Shown here in pieces: positions 1 to 8,184 of a stretch of 64,000 bases of DNA (position 1 is the stretch's first letter; each line of letters starts with the position of its first letter). The position numbers and the translations under genes were made by a program. The DNA comes from Synergistaceae bacterium (GTDB lineage Bacteria; Synergistota; Synergistia; Synergistales; Aminobacteriaceae). The stretch lies in NCBI GenBank assembly GCA_022837505.1, contig JALHFZ010000001.1, forward strand, positions 1 through 64,000, written 5' to 3'. The notes under the pieces are model-generated. The model was not told the origin of the DNA and ran no database searches. It worked only from the letters and a program-made list of their open reading frames with translations.

Positions 1-385
1 GGGGCCGTAAAGCTCATCTTCCCGGGCGTCTGCCTCGTCTGCTTCTTTGAAATACTTTTTTATCTCTTTCCTGAGCCCCGATTCGTTCCGGTTGGCTGCC
101 ATGGAGGCGCTGGCCTGAATCTTGGTTGCATCCATCGAAACTGTCCTGAAATTGCAAAGTCCTGATTCGTAGCATAAATTGACAACCTGGAGAAACAGGG
201 TTGAAAGTTCAGGGGCAAATTTCTTTCGGAAACGGCTTATGGTGGTATGATCCGGTTGCTGGTCACCGGATATAATTCTAAAAGGTACGCTCTCCATGCA
301 GAGCCGCTCCTGGCAGCCAGTCTCTCATGTCCGGCGGTAACAGATACATCTGATTTCGATCACAGCGTTTGAAATTATAGGCCAC
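1..385 (-). pseudogene. IS1182-type transposase remnant, cut by the window edge
   Basis: One open frame runs from a GTG at 385 off the window start. It begins with the family N-terminus (NFKRCDRNQMYLLPPDMRDWLP). It then jumps straight to the segment ERTFRIISGDQQPDHTTIS and continues to the catalytic-region start VSMDATKIQASAS, typical of IS1182-group DDE transposases. In intact members about 60-70 residues separate the DWLP block from the RIISGDQQPDH block, so an in-frame internal deletion is apparent near position 310. The rest of the DDE domain would lie outside the window. The deletion suggests an inactive copy. It sits beside an AT-rich gene and other IS debris. Confidence 0.75.
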
Positions 386-439
386 AATAATCCACCCCGG
401 CAGTCTTTGCAGTGCTTTGATTCGTGTTCTATTTTACCG

Positions 440-482
440 CACTTCTGCCTGTGGATAACTTCAATCAGCTCTACTTATGCAA
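440..482. repeat. Possible terminal region of the IS1182-type element
   Basis: Upstream of the transposase start, a short non-coding stretch ends in the motif TTATGCAACAGGCT (467-490 region; reverse complement AGCCTGTTGCATAA). It resembles the TGTTGCATAA-type ends of many IS1182/IS5-like elements. The opposite end is outside the window, so no inverted-repeat pair can be verified. Confidence 0.3.
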
Positions 483-488
483 CAGGCT

Positions 489-2123
489 CTATATATATTT
501 ATTCATGTCAAAAGACTTATAATAATCAGCGAAATCATCAGGTAGCAGCGGTTTGCTAAAATAATAGCCTTGTATTTGGTTACACCCCAACTCTTTCAGA
601 GTCATTAATTGTTCCTTTGTTTCCACACCTTCTGCAACTAAAAGAAACCCCATTTCATGCATTGCGGCGATAATATGTCTAACTAAACTCTTAATATTTT
701 TTTGGTCTATTCGATCTACAAAATATTTGTCAATTTTTATAATATCTGCTTTGATGTCAACTATGTTCTTAAGAGAATTATATCCCGTACCAAAATCATC
801 TATAGAAATAAGATAACCCATAGCCTGCATGGTCGTTAAAATATCATTTAGTTTCTTTCCTTCACTAAATAATACCCTCTCGGTCATTTCAATTCCTATA
901 TTAGATCTGTCAATATTGTTTTCATCAAAAATATTTCTTACCCATTTTCGAAAAGATTCATCGGCAAGCTCAGAGCCAGTCACATTTATTGAATAATTGA
1001 TTTCTATACCATTCATTTTCCAATTATTTATTTGATCAACAAGTTGTTTAACTACCTCTTTTGTAATTTTATTAACTAATCCTGCTTTCTCAGCTATTGT
1101 AATAAAAACACCTGGATCAAGGGGTTTCCTTTCACCTCTGTTCCATCTGGCAAGGACTTCAGCACCAACTATCGCATTATCTTTGAGACTTATTAAAGGT
1201 TGATAAAGAAGATAAATTTCATTATTATTTATTGCATCCTGAAATGAACCTGAAATTCCATGGAATAATCTCCTTTCTTCATCAAAGGCATGTTCAAAAG
1301 TATAAACACCTGACTCAAAACTTTCACCTTGCCTGGAAGCGATTCTAGCTCTCCTATTTAACTCTATCGCATCGAGCTTACCATCATTGCTAAATGCAAT
1401 TCCGGCTTTTATAATTAAGTGGAAAGAATAATCATCAATCTTCATTGATTTCAAAATCTTTTCAAGATCCTTGACTATTATCTGGTTTATGTTACGTTCA
1501 TCATATTCTTTCAAAACAAGGATTAATTCATTAAAATTACTCCAGTACAAATCATTACCTTCATGCTTAGATTTAATAATGGATATAGAATAATGTATTA
1601 TTTTTTTTACGATACTATAACTCACATACATACTTATTTCATCAAGGTTTTTTATGTCAAAAAGTACCATACATATCTTTTGGTCATTTTTAAGCATTTT
1701 ATTTAATTCAGGAAATAGCTTGCTTGTGTTATAAAGATAAAGCCCTGCAACTTCGTTAATTAAGTCTCTTTCTCTCATTCGATTATATATTTTCTCATTC
1801 TTTTGGAGAACGTATCCTGCAATAAAACCAACCGTCATAAAAATCAACATCCTAATTATCCAATTTTCAGGTGTTTGCATTATTCCTTGTGAAACATCTA
1901 AAGGCATAAAAGGGCCTGTTATTACAGCTAACACAAGAGCAACTAATAGACCACCTTGAGTTTTCCAATAGTATGCGGCCAAAATAATTATAATATAATA
2001 TAATTGTGGCCATGCACCCTTAGTGCCTCCCGTCATAAATACTATATAAGTAATAATAGTACCTAGAAATATAATTAATAAAATTCTTAATATCTCGTTT
2101 GATTGTTTTTCAAACAAATTCAT
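489..2123 (-). CDS. Membrane EAL-domain cyclic-di-GMP phosphodiesterase with degenerate GGDEF
   Basis: A 544-residue protein if started at the ATG at 2123; an earlier ATG at 2153 is possible. The first ~110 residues hold about four hydrophobic segments, a membrane sensor or anchor. A degenerate diguanylate-cyclase domain follows, with SNFNE where GGDEF would be, so it should not synthesise c-di-GMP. The C-terminal EAL domain keeps its metal and catalytic signature: AEVLARW (EVL variant), EMTER, DDFGTGYNS, KIDKYF and EGVET. It is therefore probably an active phosphodiesterase yielding pGpG. Base composition is strikingly AT-rich compared with the surrounding GC-rich genes, and it is flanked by IS remnants, indicating horizontal acquisition. 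Confidence 0.88.
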   Translation of the reverse strand: MNLFEKQSNEILRILLIIFLGTIITYIVFMTGGTKGAWPQLYYIIIILAAYYWKTQGGLLVALVLAVITGPFMPLDVSQGIMQTPENWIIRMLIFMTVGFIAGYVLQKNEKIYNRMRERDLINEVAGLYLYNTSKLFPELNKMLKNDQKICMVLFDIKNLDEISMYVSYSIVKKIIHYSISIIKSKHEGNDLYWSNFNELILVLKEYDERNINQIIVKDLEKILKSMKIDDYSFHLIIKAGIAFSNDGKLDAIELNRRARIASRQGESFESGVYTFEHAFDEERRLFHGISGSFQDAINNNEIYLLYQPLISLKDNAIVGAEVLARWNRGERKPLDPGVFITIAEKAGLVNKITKEVVKQLVDQINNWKMNGIEINYSINVTGSELADESFRKWVRNIFDENNIDRSNIGIEMTERVLFSEGKKLNDILTTMQAMGYLISIDDFGTGYNSLKNIVDIKADIIKIDKYFVDRIDQKNIKSLVRHIIAAMHEMGFLLVAEGVETKEQLMTLKELGCNQIQGYYFSKPLLPDDFADYYKSFDMNKYI

Positions 2124-2425
2124 TTTATTTTCATGCCTTAGACACCTTCTCATATATGCCTCCGTAAAATCCCTGTTTATAATTGAGTAAACTATCCGTT
2201 TTGCACCTTACATCCAACCTGACCACACAACCTCAACTTTTTCGAAAAACATCCAAATCGACCACTCACAAACCGCTGACATCTAAAGTGACCACTCGTC
2301 AAACACTGACATCTAAATCGCGCTGCCACTGGGTTTTGAACACGTTTCGATATGTTCCCACGAAGCAAAAAATCACGATTTTCAGACTTCAGTTTCCAGC
2401 CTCATAATCACACAAAAGGCTTATA
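2124..2425. other. Gene-free stretch with insertion-sequence debris
   Basis: About 300 bases between the EAL gene and the rlmD-like stop. The two small plus-strand frames here have no recognisable product and are interrupted by the repeats at 2210-2320. I see no promoter or terminator I would defend. Confidence 0.5.
2210..2320. repeat. Four direct repeats like the multiple ends of an IS21-family element
   Basis: A 17-base unit ACATCYAANNYGACCAC recurs at 2210-2226, 2249-2265 and 2279-2295, with a partial copy (ACATCTAAATCG) at 2309-2320. The start-to-start spacing is 39, 30 and 30 bases. On the other strand the unit reads GTGGTCANNTTRGATGT, which resembles the multiple terminal repeats of IS21-family elements. 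No istA/istB genes are present, so this is probably an orphan IS end. Confidence 0.5.
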
Positions 2426-3814
2426 TCAAGCCTTCCCAGACACCCCGTTCTCAACCCTTGACATCAATACTATCGTCTCCACGTGGCTTGTCTGGGGGAA
2501 CATGTCGAAGCATGTGATTTTGCGGGGAAGATATCCTTTTTCGTGGAGGGACGCTCCGTCCCGGGCAAGGGTGGCGGGGTTGCACGAGACATAGACTATC
2601 CGCTCCGGCGAGAGGGAGGCAATTCCCTGAAGGACCTTTTCGCTGCACCCCGTGCGGGGCGGGTCGACGACCACTCCATCGAAGGGTGGGGATAAAGAGG
2701 CTATATGGTCCTCCACCGCACCGGACAGGATAGTCACTCTGTTATGGAGCCCGTTGGCCTCCATATTTTTTTTCATCCCCAGAACTGAGGAGGGCCATTC
2801 CTCCACGGCGGTCACATGGGAGGAAGGGGCGGCGAGAAAGGCCGTGAGGGTTCCGATTCCGCTGTAGAGCTCGAGGATAGAATCTTTTTCAGACCGGACG
2901 GCCAGGGAGGCTGCCTCTTTATAGAGTTCAATCGCCTGAAGGGTGTTTATCTGGAAAAAGGCGGTCGTATCGTACTCGAAAGCATAGGGAGGAAGAATTT
3001 CCTTCACAAGGCCGTCTCCGTACAGGACCTCCGTCTCAGGTCCTGCTATTACATTCCCCGCCTTCGGGTTGTAGTTCGCCGTGAGGCTGCGAAGCTCCGG
3101 AAGGGCCTTCAGAAGGGGGGAAAGCAGCTTCGAGAGGAGGATTTCCCTTTCACCGGGTACAATTTTCCGGCTGAGTACGACGCTGAGGAGTAGGTCTCCC
3201 GTGGCTTGCCCCTGGCGAACTATGAGATGGCGAAGAAGTCCCCGGGCGGTCTTTTCGTCATAGGGTGAGAGGCCGAGGGTCGGAAGAACTTCCGCCATGA
3301 CCCCGAGAGCTTTATTCACCTTCGGAGCAAGCACCGGACAGTCTGTAACCGGTATGACTTCATGGCTTCTCCGGCGGTAGAATCCCGGGACAATTCTCCC
3401 CTTTTCCCTTCTGACGGGAAGGGAGGCTTTATTGCGGTATCCCCTCTCAGCGGGGCTCGGAATACAGGCGGAAACAGGGGGAAAGGGTTTTTTGTAGATT
3501 CTTGTGAAGGCATCCTCCACCATTGATTTCTTCAACTCACACTGAAGGGGGTATGCGGCGTGCTGCAGCTGGCAGCCTCCGCATACCCCGTAGAGAGGGC
3601 AGAAGGGGCGGGCTCTTTGGGGGTGAGGGGTAATAATATCTACGGGGGACGCTATTGCGTACTCCCGCTTTTTTACGCGGACAATGCAGCCGACGGTTTC
3701 ACCGGGGAGAGCCCCGGGAACGAAGACGATCATTCCATCGTCATGGCGGGCTATGCCGCTGCCGTCGCTGCTGATTTTATCTATATGGAGGGTTACTCTG
3801 TCCCCTGTTTTCAC
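2426..3814 (-). CDS. rlmD: 23S rRNA (uracil-5-)-methyltransferase, RlmD/TrmA family
   Basis: About 462 residues. An N-terminal TRAM RNA-binding domain (first ~55) is followed by an Fe-S cysteine set (FCPLYGVCGGCQ plus a downstream VTDCP). The SAM-binding loop is ILELYSGIGTL, then DPPRTGC, and the catalytic Cys lies in YVSCNPATLARD. The family makes m5U in rRNA or tRNA; the exact target is not certain. A TTG at 3850 extends the frame, but it lies inside the terminator of the upstream operon, so I prefer GTG 3814. GGGAGGAG at 3828-3835 precedes it with a rather long 13-base spacing. Confidence 0.87.
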   Translation of the reverse strand: MKTGDRVTLHIDKISSDGSGIARHDDGMIVFVPGALPGETVGCIVRVKKREYAIASPVDIITPHPQRARPFCPLYGVCGGCQLQHAAYPLQCELKKSMVEDAFTRIYKKPFPPVSACIPSPAERGYRNKASLPVRREKGRIVPGFYRRRSHEVIPVTDCPVLAPKVNKALGVMAEVLPTLGLSPYDEKTARGLLRHLIVRQGQATGDLLLSVVLSRKIVPGEREILLSKLLSPLLKALPELRSLTANYNPKAGNVIAGPETEVLYGDGLVKEILPPYAFEYDTTAFFQINTLQAIELYKEAASLAVRSEKDSILELYSGIGTLTAFLAAPSSHVTAVEEWPSSVLGMKKNMEANGLHNRVTILSGAVEDHIASLSPPFDGVVVDPPRTGCSEKVLQGIASLSPERIVYVSCNPATLARDGASLHEKGYLPRKITCFDMFPQTSHVETIVLMSRVENGVSGKA

Positions 3815-3841
3815 CGCTACCGTGCATCTCCTCCCGAAAAA

Positions 3842-3880
3842 TAAAGGCAAAGGCCATAAAAAACCGGCCTTTGCCCAGTT
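3842..3880 (-). terminator. Rho-independent terminator of the 2-oxoacid oxidoreductase operon
   Basis: On the minus strand GGCAAAGGCC pairs with GGCCTTTGCC around a 10-base T-rich loop. It is followed by TTTATTTTTC. It lies between the gamma-subunit stop (3905) and rlmD. Confidence 0.8.
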
Positions 3881-3904
3881 TTCTTTCTGACCTGCAGAAG
3901 TATT

Positions 3905-4468
3905 CTACAGGTGAAGGCTGTTTTTGAACAGGGCGTACCCCTCGTCAAAAGCCTGGGAGTTGAGCTGTTTGGTTCCTTCCGGAACCTTTCCGAGGATCGC
4001 TTTTTTGATGGATTCGGGCCGGACTATTTTCTCCAGCTCAAGCACCCTTGCCACCGCTCCCAGAGCCACCATGTTCGTCACGATATCCCGTCCCAGCTTT
4101 TCCCGGGCGGTACGGACTATGGGAAGATGGTAGGCGTTCGCATCCACCTGGGGAAGGCTGGTGACGAAGAAGTCATCGTAGATGATCCTTCCGCCGGGCA
4201 TAGTTTCAGGGGCATACTCCTCGGCGGCCTGCTGGGTGAGGATTACCTGAAGGTTCGGTCTGATCGCCTTGGGGTAATCTATGGGTTCCGTGGAGATGAT
4301 GACCTCCGCTTTGGATTTGCCCCCCCTTGCTTCGGGGCCGTACGACTGGGACTGCACGACATGGAGGTCATCCTCGTAGACCGAAGCTGCCTCTCCCGTG
4401 ATGACTGCGGCAAGGATGACGCCCTGGCCGCCGGATCCTGCGAAGCGGATTTCATATCTACCTGCCAT
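3905..4468 (-). CDS. korC: 2-oxoacid:ferredoxin oxidoreductase, gamma subunit
   Basis: A 187-residue protein typical of the stand-alone gamma subunit. It opens with RFAGSGGQGVILAA and contains SQSYGPEARGGKSKAEVIIS, both hallmark segments. In the complex it packs on the alpha/beta catalytic core that oxidatively decarboxylates a 2-oxoacid to acyl-CoA with reduction of ferredoxin. It is the last gene of a delta-alpha-beta-gamma operon. Its start lies inside the (frameshifted) end of the beta reading frame, consistent with translational coupling. Substrate (2-oxoglutarate or branched 2-oxoacids) cannot be fixed from sequence alone; the kor name is a best guess. Confidence 0.88.
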   Translation of the reverse strand: MAGRYEIRFAGSGGQGVILAAVITGEAASVYEDDLHVVQSQSYGPEARGGKSKAEVIISTEPIDYPKAIRPNLQVILTQQAAEEYAPETMPGGRIIYDDFFVTSLPQVDANAYHLPIVRTAREKLGRDIVTNMVALGAVARVLELEKIVRPESIKKAILGKVPEGTKQLNSQAFDEGYALFKNSLHL

Positions 4469-4596
4469 TTTCCTGCCCCCTTACTCTCTCGATCAAGGAG
4501 AGGTACTGCGCGGTGAATTCCGGCGATTCCCGTTTCACGAATTCACCGGTGACGATTCTCCCGGCCAGCTCGTCCGGTGACATTTCCCGGGCCTTG

Positions 4597-5262
4597 CTAA
4601 TTGATATTATCGATGGGAGTTCTCCGTTTGTTCTTTCTGCCGAAGGTCGTATGGCAATGGGTCACGATCTCGACGACGGAAAATCCCTTGTTCTGAATTC
4701 CCTTCATGATGAACTGCTCCGCCTGTTTGGGGTTCGCAACGGTTGCCCGGGCCACGTAGGAAGCCCCGGCTCCTTCAGCCAGCTTGCAGATGTCGAAGGA
4801 GGGGTCGATGGCCCCGAAGGGGGTCGTGGACGCTATGCTTCCGATGGGGGTGGTGGGAGAAGCCTGCCCGCCGGTCATGCCGTAGATGTTGTTGTTCATG
4901 ACGACTGCCGTAATATCGATATTTCTCCGGCAGGCATGGATAAAGTGGTTGCCGCCGATGGCCGTGCAGTCGCCGTCGCCCATAACGTCGACGACAGTCA
5001 GTTCAGGCTTGGCCAGCTTGATTCCCGTGGCGAAGGCCAGGGAACGTCCGTGGGTCGTGTGCACCGTACAGGCGTCGATATATCCGGCCATTCGGCTGGA
5101 ACAGCCGATGCCTGATGCGATTACGGTCTGGCTTTTTTTCTTGTCCAGTGCGACGAGGGCCCGCAGCAGGGAATGCATGATAATTCCATGGCCGCACCCC
5201 GGGCACCAGATGTGGGGGAAAAAGCGGGTTCGGAGCCAGCTGAAAACTTCTTGACTCGGCAT
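4597..5262 (-). CDS. korB: 2-oxoacid:ferredoxin oxidoreductase, beta subunit, apparently frameshifted at the C-terminus
   Basis: Carries the thiamine-diphosphate features of the beta subunit: HIWCPGCGHG near residue 20, SGIGCSSR, THGRSLAFATGIKLA, and the TPP/Mg motif GDGDCTAIGGNH followed by NNNIYGMTGGQ. The frame ends at 221 residues in PIDNIN then TAG at 4597. In the +1 frame the sequence immediately continues with 47 sensible residues (ISKAREMSPDELAGR..., ..PEFTAQYLSLIER) to a stop at 4458-4460. That segment matches the expected family tail and overlaps the gamma start. The gene therefore seems to have one indel close to 4600: sequencing error, real mutation or, less likely, recoding. Confidence 0.88.
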   Translation of the reverse strand: MPSQEVFSWLRTRFFPHIWCPGCGHGIIMHSLLRALVALDKKKSQTVIASGIGCSSRMAGYIDACTVHTTHGRSLAFATGIKLAKPELTVVDVMGDGDCTAIGGNHFIHACRRNIDITAVVMNNNIYGMTGGQASPTTPIGSIASTTPFGAIDPSFDICKLAEGAGASYVARATVANPKQAEQFIMKGIQNKGFSVVEIVTHCHTTFGRKNKRRTPIDNIN

Positions 5263-5264
5263 GA

Positions 5265-6398
5265 TCAGGCCACCTCCTCGATAACTTTGAGAATATCCTC
5301 GGGTTTGAACAATTCTCCGTTCACAAGGTTCAGCGGCTCGACCTTCGCCTTTCCATGAACTGCCCGCTCCACTTCAAGGACCATCTGGCCGCAGTTAAGC
5401 TCGGGAACGATAATGGTCTTCATCTTCCGGGCCAGGCGTTCCACTTCCTTGTCGGGGAAGGGCCAGAGGGTCACCGGACGGAAAAACCCTGCCCTGATCC
5501 CCCGGTTCCGTGCCTCGTGAACTGCCCGAAGGCTTGACCGGGCTACGCTTCCATAGGCGAGCACGAGAACTTCCGCATCCTCGGTGAAGGCGGTCTCGTA
5601 TTCGACGATGTCATCCCGGAAGCGGTCTATTTTTCTCATGAGGCGCTTCATCTTCTTATCGATCTCCTGGGCATCGTTCGTCGGGAACCCCCAGTCGTTG
5701 TGGGTAAGCCCCGTAATGTGCCAGGTATATCCGTCGCCGAAGGATGCCATGCAGGGAAGATCATCCTTGGGATCAGGACGGTAGGGGACAAACTTCTCGG
5801 GGATATCCGTCGGGCGTTTCCGGGTCACGAGCTTCGAGGGGTCAATCTCGTTGATCACCACTTTTTCCCGCATGTGGCCGATAATTTCGTCGCTCATGAT
5901 CAGAACGGGCTGACGGTAGCGCTCCGCTGCATTGAATGCCCTTATGGTGACCTCGTAGCACTCCTGAACGGACGCCGGAGCGTAGCAGATGGTGCCGTGG
6001 TCTCCATGGGTCCCCCAGCGGGCCTGCATGACGTCCTGCTGGGCCGCTTTGGTGGGAAGACCTGTGGATGGTCCACCCCGCATGACATCAACCACAACGA
6101 GGGGGATTTCAGCCATGTAGGCGAAGCCGAGATTTTCCTGTTTCAGAGAAAATCCGGGGCCCGATGTCGCTGTGAGGGACTTCATGCCGGCGATGGATCC
6201 GCCTATAGCCGCGGCGATTCCGGCGATCTCGTCCTCCATCTGAATGAAGCGCCCGTTCCTTTTTGGAAGTTCTTCCGCCAGTATTTCAGCTATTTCTGAG
6301 GAAGGCGTGATGGGATAGCCTCCGAAAAAACGGCATTCTGCCGCCAGGGCGCCGTAGGCGATCGCTTCATTCCCCTGCCAGAAGGCGATTTCAGACAT
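5265..6398 (-). CDS. korA: 2-oxoacid:ferredoxin oxidoreductase, alpha subunit
   Basis: A 377-residue alpha subunit. It starts with the pyrimidine-binding segment (WQGNEAIAYGALAAECRFFGGYPITPSSEIAE), then TATSGPGFSLKQENLGFAYMAE, and RGGPSTGLPTKAAQQD. The C-terminal domain is transketolase-like (LVLAYGSVARSS...). Size and architecture match the separate alpha subunits of 2-oxoglutarate- or 2-oxoisovalerate-type enzymes, not the fused pyruvate enzyme. Its start overlaps the end of the delta ferredoxin gene, and beta begins two bases after its stop, so the subunits are made together. Confidence 0.92.
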   Translation of the reverse strand: MSEIAFWQGNEAIAYGALAAECRFFGGYPITPSSEIAEILAEELPKRNGRFIQMEDEIAGIAAAIGGSIAGMKSLTATSGPGFSLKQENLGFAYMAEIPLVVVDVMRGGPSTGLPTKAAQQDVMQARWGTHGDHGTICYAPASVQECYEVTIRAFNAAERYRQPVLIMSDEIIGHMREKVVINEIDPSKLVTRKRPTDIPEKFVPYRPDPKDDLPCMASFGDGYTWHITGLTHNDWGFPTNDAQEIDKKMKRLMRKIDRFRDDIVEYETAFTEDAEVLVLAYGSVARSSLRAVHEARNRGIRAGFFRPVTLWPFPDKEVERLARKMKTIIVPELNCGQMVLEVERAVHGKAKVEPLNLVNGELFKPEDILKVIEEVA

Positions 6399-6609
6399 CT
6401 TTTTCTTCCCCCTTCTCTTTTACAGTGATAGCCATGTCCGGGCAGATATTTTCGCACTGCCTGCAGCCGATGCATTCATCCGGTCTTGCCACCACTGATT
6501 TCCCCCGCACCTCGTCAAGCTCAAGCACCTTTTTCGGGCAGATATGGACGCATAAAGAACATCCCTTGCACCAGGCGTTATTTACTTGAACATCAAACTT
6601 TTTGGCCAA
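6391..6609 (-). CDS. korD: 2-oxoacid:ferredoxin oxidoreductase, delta (2x[4Fe-4S]) subunit
   Basis: A 72-residue ferredoxin-like subunit with two clusters: CKGCSLCVHICP and CIGCRQCENICP. It passes electrons from the thiamine centre to soluble ferredoxin. I chose TTG at 6609 because AGGAGG lies eight bases upstream; an upstream TTG at 6627 overlaps that Shine-Dalgarno sequence. It is first in the operon, preceded by an AT-rich 150-base gap that must hold the promoter. Confidence 0.88.
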   Translation of the reverse strand: MAKKFDVQVNNAWCKGCSLCVHICPKKVLELDEVRGKSVVARPDECIGCRQCENICPDMAITVKEKGEEKDV

Positions 6610-6769
6610 AAAAACCACCTCCTGCAATATTTTGCCAGTTGCCCCTCTATATCAATGTGTGAACAGCTTCTCTTAACTAGAATAACTTCTTATCGAATTT
6701 CTCACAACTCCGAAAAGGTATTTATCATTTTTATCTCTTTTTAAAAAAAAGATAAAAAAGATAAAAAGC
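6610..6769 (-). promoter_or_regulatory. AT-rich intergenic region with the oxidoreductase operon promoter
   Basis: The best candidate on the minus strand is TTGTGA, 17 bases, TATTCT, around 6676-6705, with a leader of about 60 bases to the TTG start. The stretch 6721-6767 is a near-palindromic A/T run (TTTTTATCT ... AGATAAAAA). It follows the tsaB stop and may end that transcript, but it has no G/C stem. Confidence 0.35.
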
Positions 6770-7444
6770 CTATCCTATGGCCGGATCCCGGAAATACCGG
6801 GCTTTCAGATCTTCCGGAGTGCAGAAATCATCCCTTCTGCTCCATGCAAGACGGCAGGCGGCTATTCCCCGGGGCATCCCCCTTACTATCGTCCACGGAA
6901 GGCTCCCCCCGAAGAGTTTTTTTATCCTTTCAGGCTCATCGGTTACCCCCCGGATTGACCTGCCATCCCTCCGGCGGGCAATTCTCTCCGAAACCTCCTC
7001 GGGTGAGTATGCCCCTTCCGGAAAGGACTCCTCGGGGAGAATTTCTCCGTCTTTATTCCGGTAAAGGGCAGCGTAGATCTTTCCTCCCCCTGCCCAGAGG
7101 AGGGGAAGGGCCATCTCTTCAGTGCAAGGGGCATCCATGGCCAATATCTCAAGGGAGGAAAGGGGTATCACTCTTTTCCCCTCCGCCCAGGCGAGAAACT
7201 GGGTAAAGACCACCCCCACCTTGATTCCGGTGAAGGAACCCGGCCCCACGGCTACGGAGAAGAGGGAGACATCCGAGACCGTGAGGGAACGGGTATGGAG
7301 AAAGAAGTCCACCATTACGGGAAGAAGCTCCGACTGCCTCCTCCCCGTTCTGAGGTTCAGCTCCCCCACTCCCCTGCCGTCTTCGGCCAGCCCGAGGGAT
7401 GTCCACCCCGAAGAGCAGTCTACGGAAAGAAGAAATTCGCTCAT
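6770..7444 (-). CDS. tsaB: tRNA threonylcarbamoyladenosine biosynthesis protein TsaB
   Basis: A 224-residue ASKHA-fold protein. It has LLSVDCSSGWTSLGLAEDG at the N-terminus and the diagnostic GPGSFTGIKVG near residue 70. TsaB partners with TsaD and TsaE to make the t6A37 modification of ANN-decoding tRNAs. It lacks the metal-binding histidines of TsaD, as expected. The start overlaps the end of tsaE by four bases (ATGA), so the two are co-translated. Confidence 0.88.
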   Translation of the reverse strand: MSEFLLSVDCSSGWTSLGLAEDGRGVGELNLRTGRRQSELLPVMVDFFLHTRSLTVSDVSLFSVAVGPGSFTGIKVGVVFTQFLAWAEGKRVIPLSSLEILAMDAPCTEEMALPLLWAGGGKIYAALYRNKDGEILPEESFPEGAYSPEEVSERIARRRDGRSIRGVTDEPERIKKLFGGSLPWTIVRGMPRGIAACRLAWSRRDDFCTPEDLKARYFRDPAIG

Positions 7445-7941
7445 GGAATTCCCCCCTCTATTCTTGCAAATAATTCGTCGAGCATCTTCTCCCCCTCATC
7501 TTCCCCCGCTGAGAAATCTATTTTCCTCGGAAAGACTCCCTCCCGTTCCTCTCCGTAGGAAAACCGGATCGTCACGGAAGGAGACCGTCCTTCATACCCC
7601 CTGTCAGCCCATTCGACAAAAACAACGGCTCCCTCCTCCGCATATTCCTCCAGCTCAAGTTCATCCACATCCCGGCGGTCGAGACGGTACAGGTCTGAAT
7701 GGACTATCCTCCGGGACTCCTCTCCCCTGTAGATATTGACGAGGGTGAAGGAGGGGCTCCGTACATTGTGACACCCCAGGGAAGCGCAATACCCCCGGAC
7801 AAGGGTGGTCTTTCCCGCACCCAGCTCCCCCTCAAGGAGAACTGTGGTTCCGGGAGAAAGGATTTCCGCGAGAAGAGCGCCCAGGTCCTGGGTCTCCCCT
7901 TCAGATTCGGTAAGAATGCTGCGGCGGGAGAGGATCATCAT
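7441..7941 (-). CDS. tsaE: tRNA threonylcarbamoyladenosine biosynthesis ATPase TsaE
   Basis: A 166-residue P-loop ATPase with GELGAGKTTLVRGY (Walker A) near residue 40, SPSFTLVNIY and HSDLYRLD. These are diagnostic of TsaE, which drives the TsaB-TsaD t6A cycle. The C-terminal ~30 residues are acidic and variable. A Met-Met start at 7941 follows GGAAGAAAG. It lies in an acpS-nnrD-small membrane protein-tsaE-tsaB operon. Confidence 0.9.
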   Translation of the reverse strand: MMILSRRSILTESEGETQDLGALLAEILSPGTTVLLEGELGAGKTTLVRGYCASLGCHNVRSPSFTLVNIYRGEESRRIVHSDLYRLDRRDVDELELEEYAEEGAVVFVEWADRGYEGRSPSVTIRFSYGEEREGVFPRKIDFSAGEDEGEKMLDELFARIEGGIP

Positions 7942-7953
7942 CTTTCTTCCTCC

Positions 7954-8184
7954 CTACTTTTTTCGCCGTCTCGCCAGGACAGTGAAGAGAAGGGTTCCGG
8001 CGGCTACGAAAAAGAAAAGGATAATAACGGGTCCGAAGGAATAATTCCGCTGCATCTGCCGGGCTCCGAGGATCCAGAAAAGGGCAAGGGCAAAGCCGCC
8101 GAGGGTGTAAAAAAATCCCCGTCTCCGTATTTTTTCTGACTTCTTCATCTCTTCGTCCCAGTCAACCCTTTTTCTTCTCATCAT
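7954..8184 (-). CDS. Small two-helix membrane protein of unknown function
   Basis: Seventy-six residues: a charged N-terminus (RRKRVDWDEEMKKSEKIRRR), a first hydrophobic helix near 24-40, a short polar loop (GARQMQRNYS), a second helix near 51-70 and a basic end. It begins inside the 3' end of nnrD and ends 12 bases before tsaE, so it is very probably expressed. No family recognised. Confidence 0.7.
   Translation of the reverse strand: MMRRKRVDWDEEMKKSEKIRRRGFFYTLGGFALALFWILGARQMQRNYSFGPVIILFFFVAAGTLLFTVLARRRKK

Noticed and set aside
2183..2594. Small plus-strand frames near the IS21-like repeats
   Set aside because: The translations are low-complexity Thr/Ser strings created by the repeats or run antisense into rlmD.
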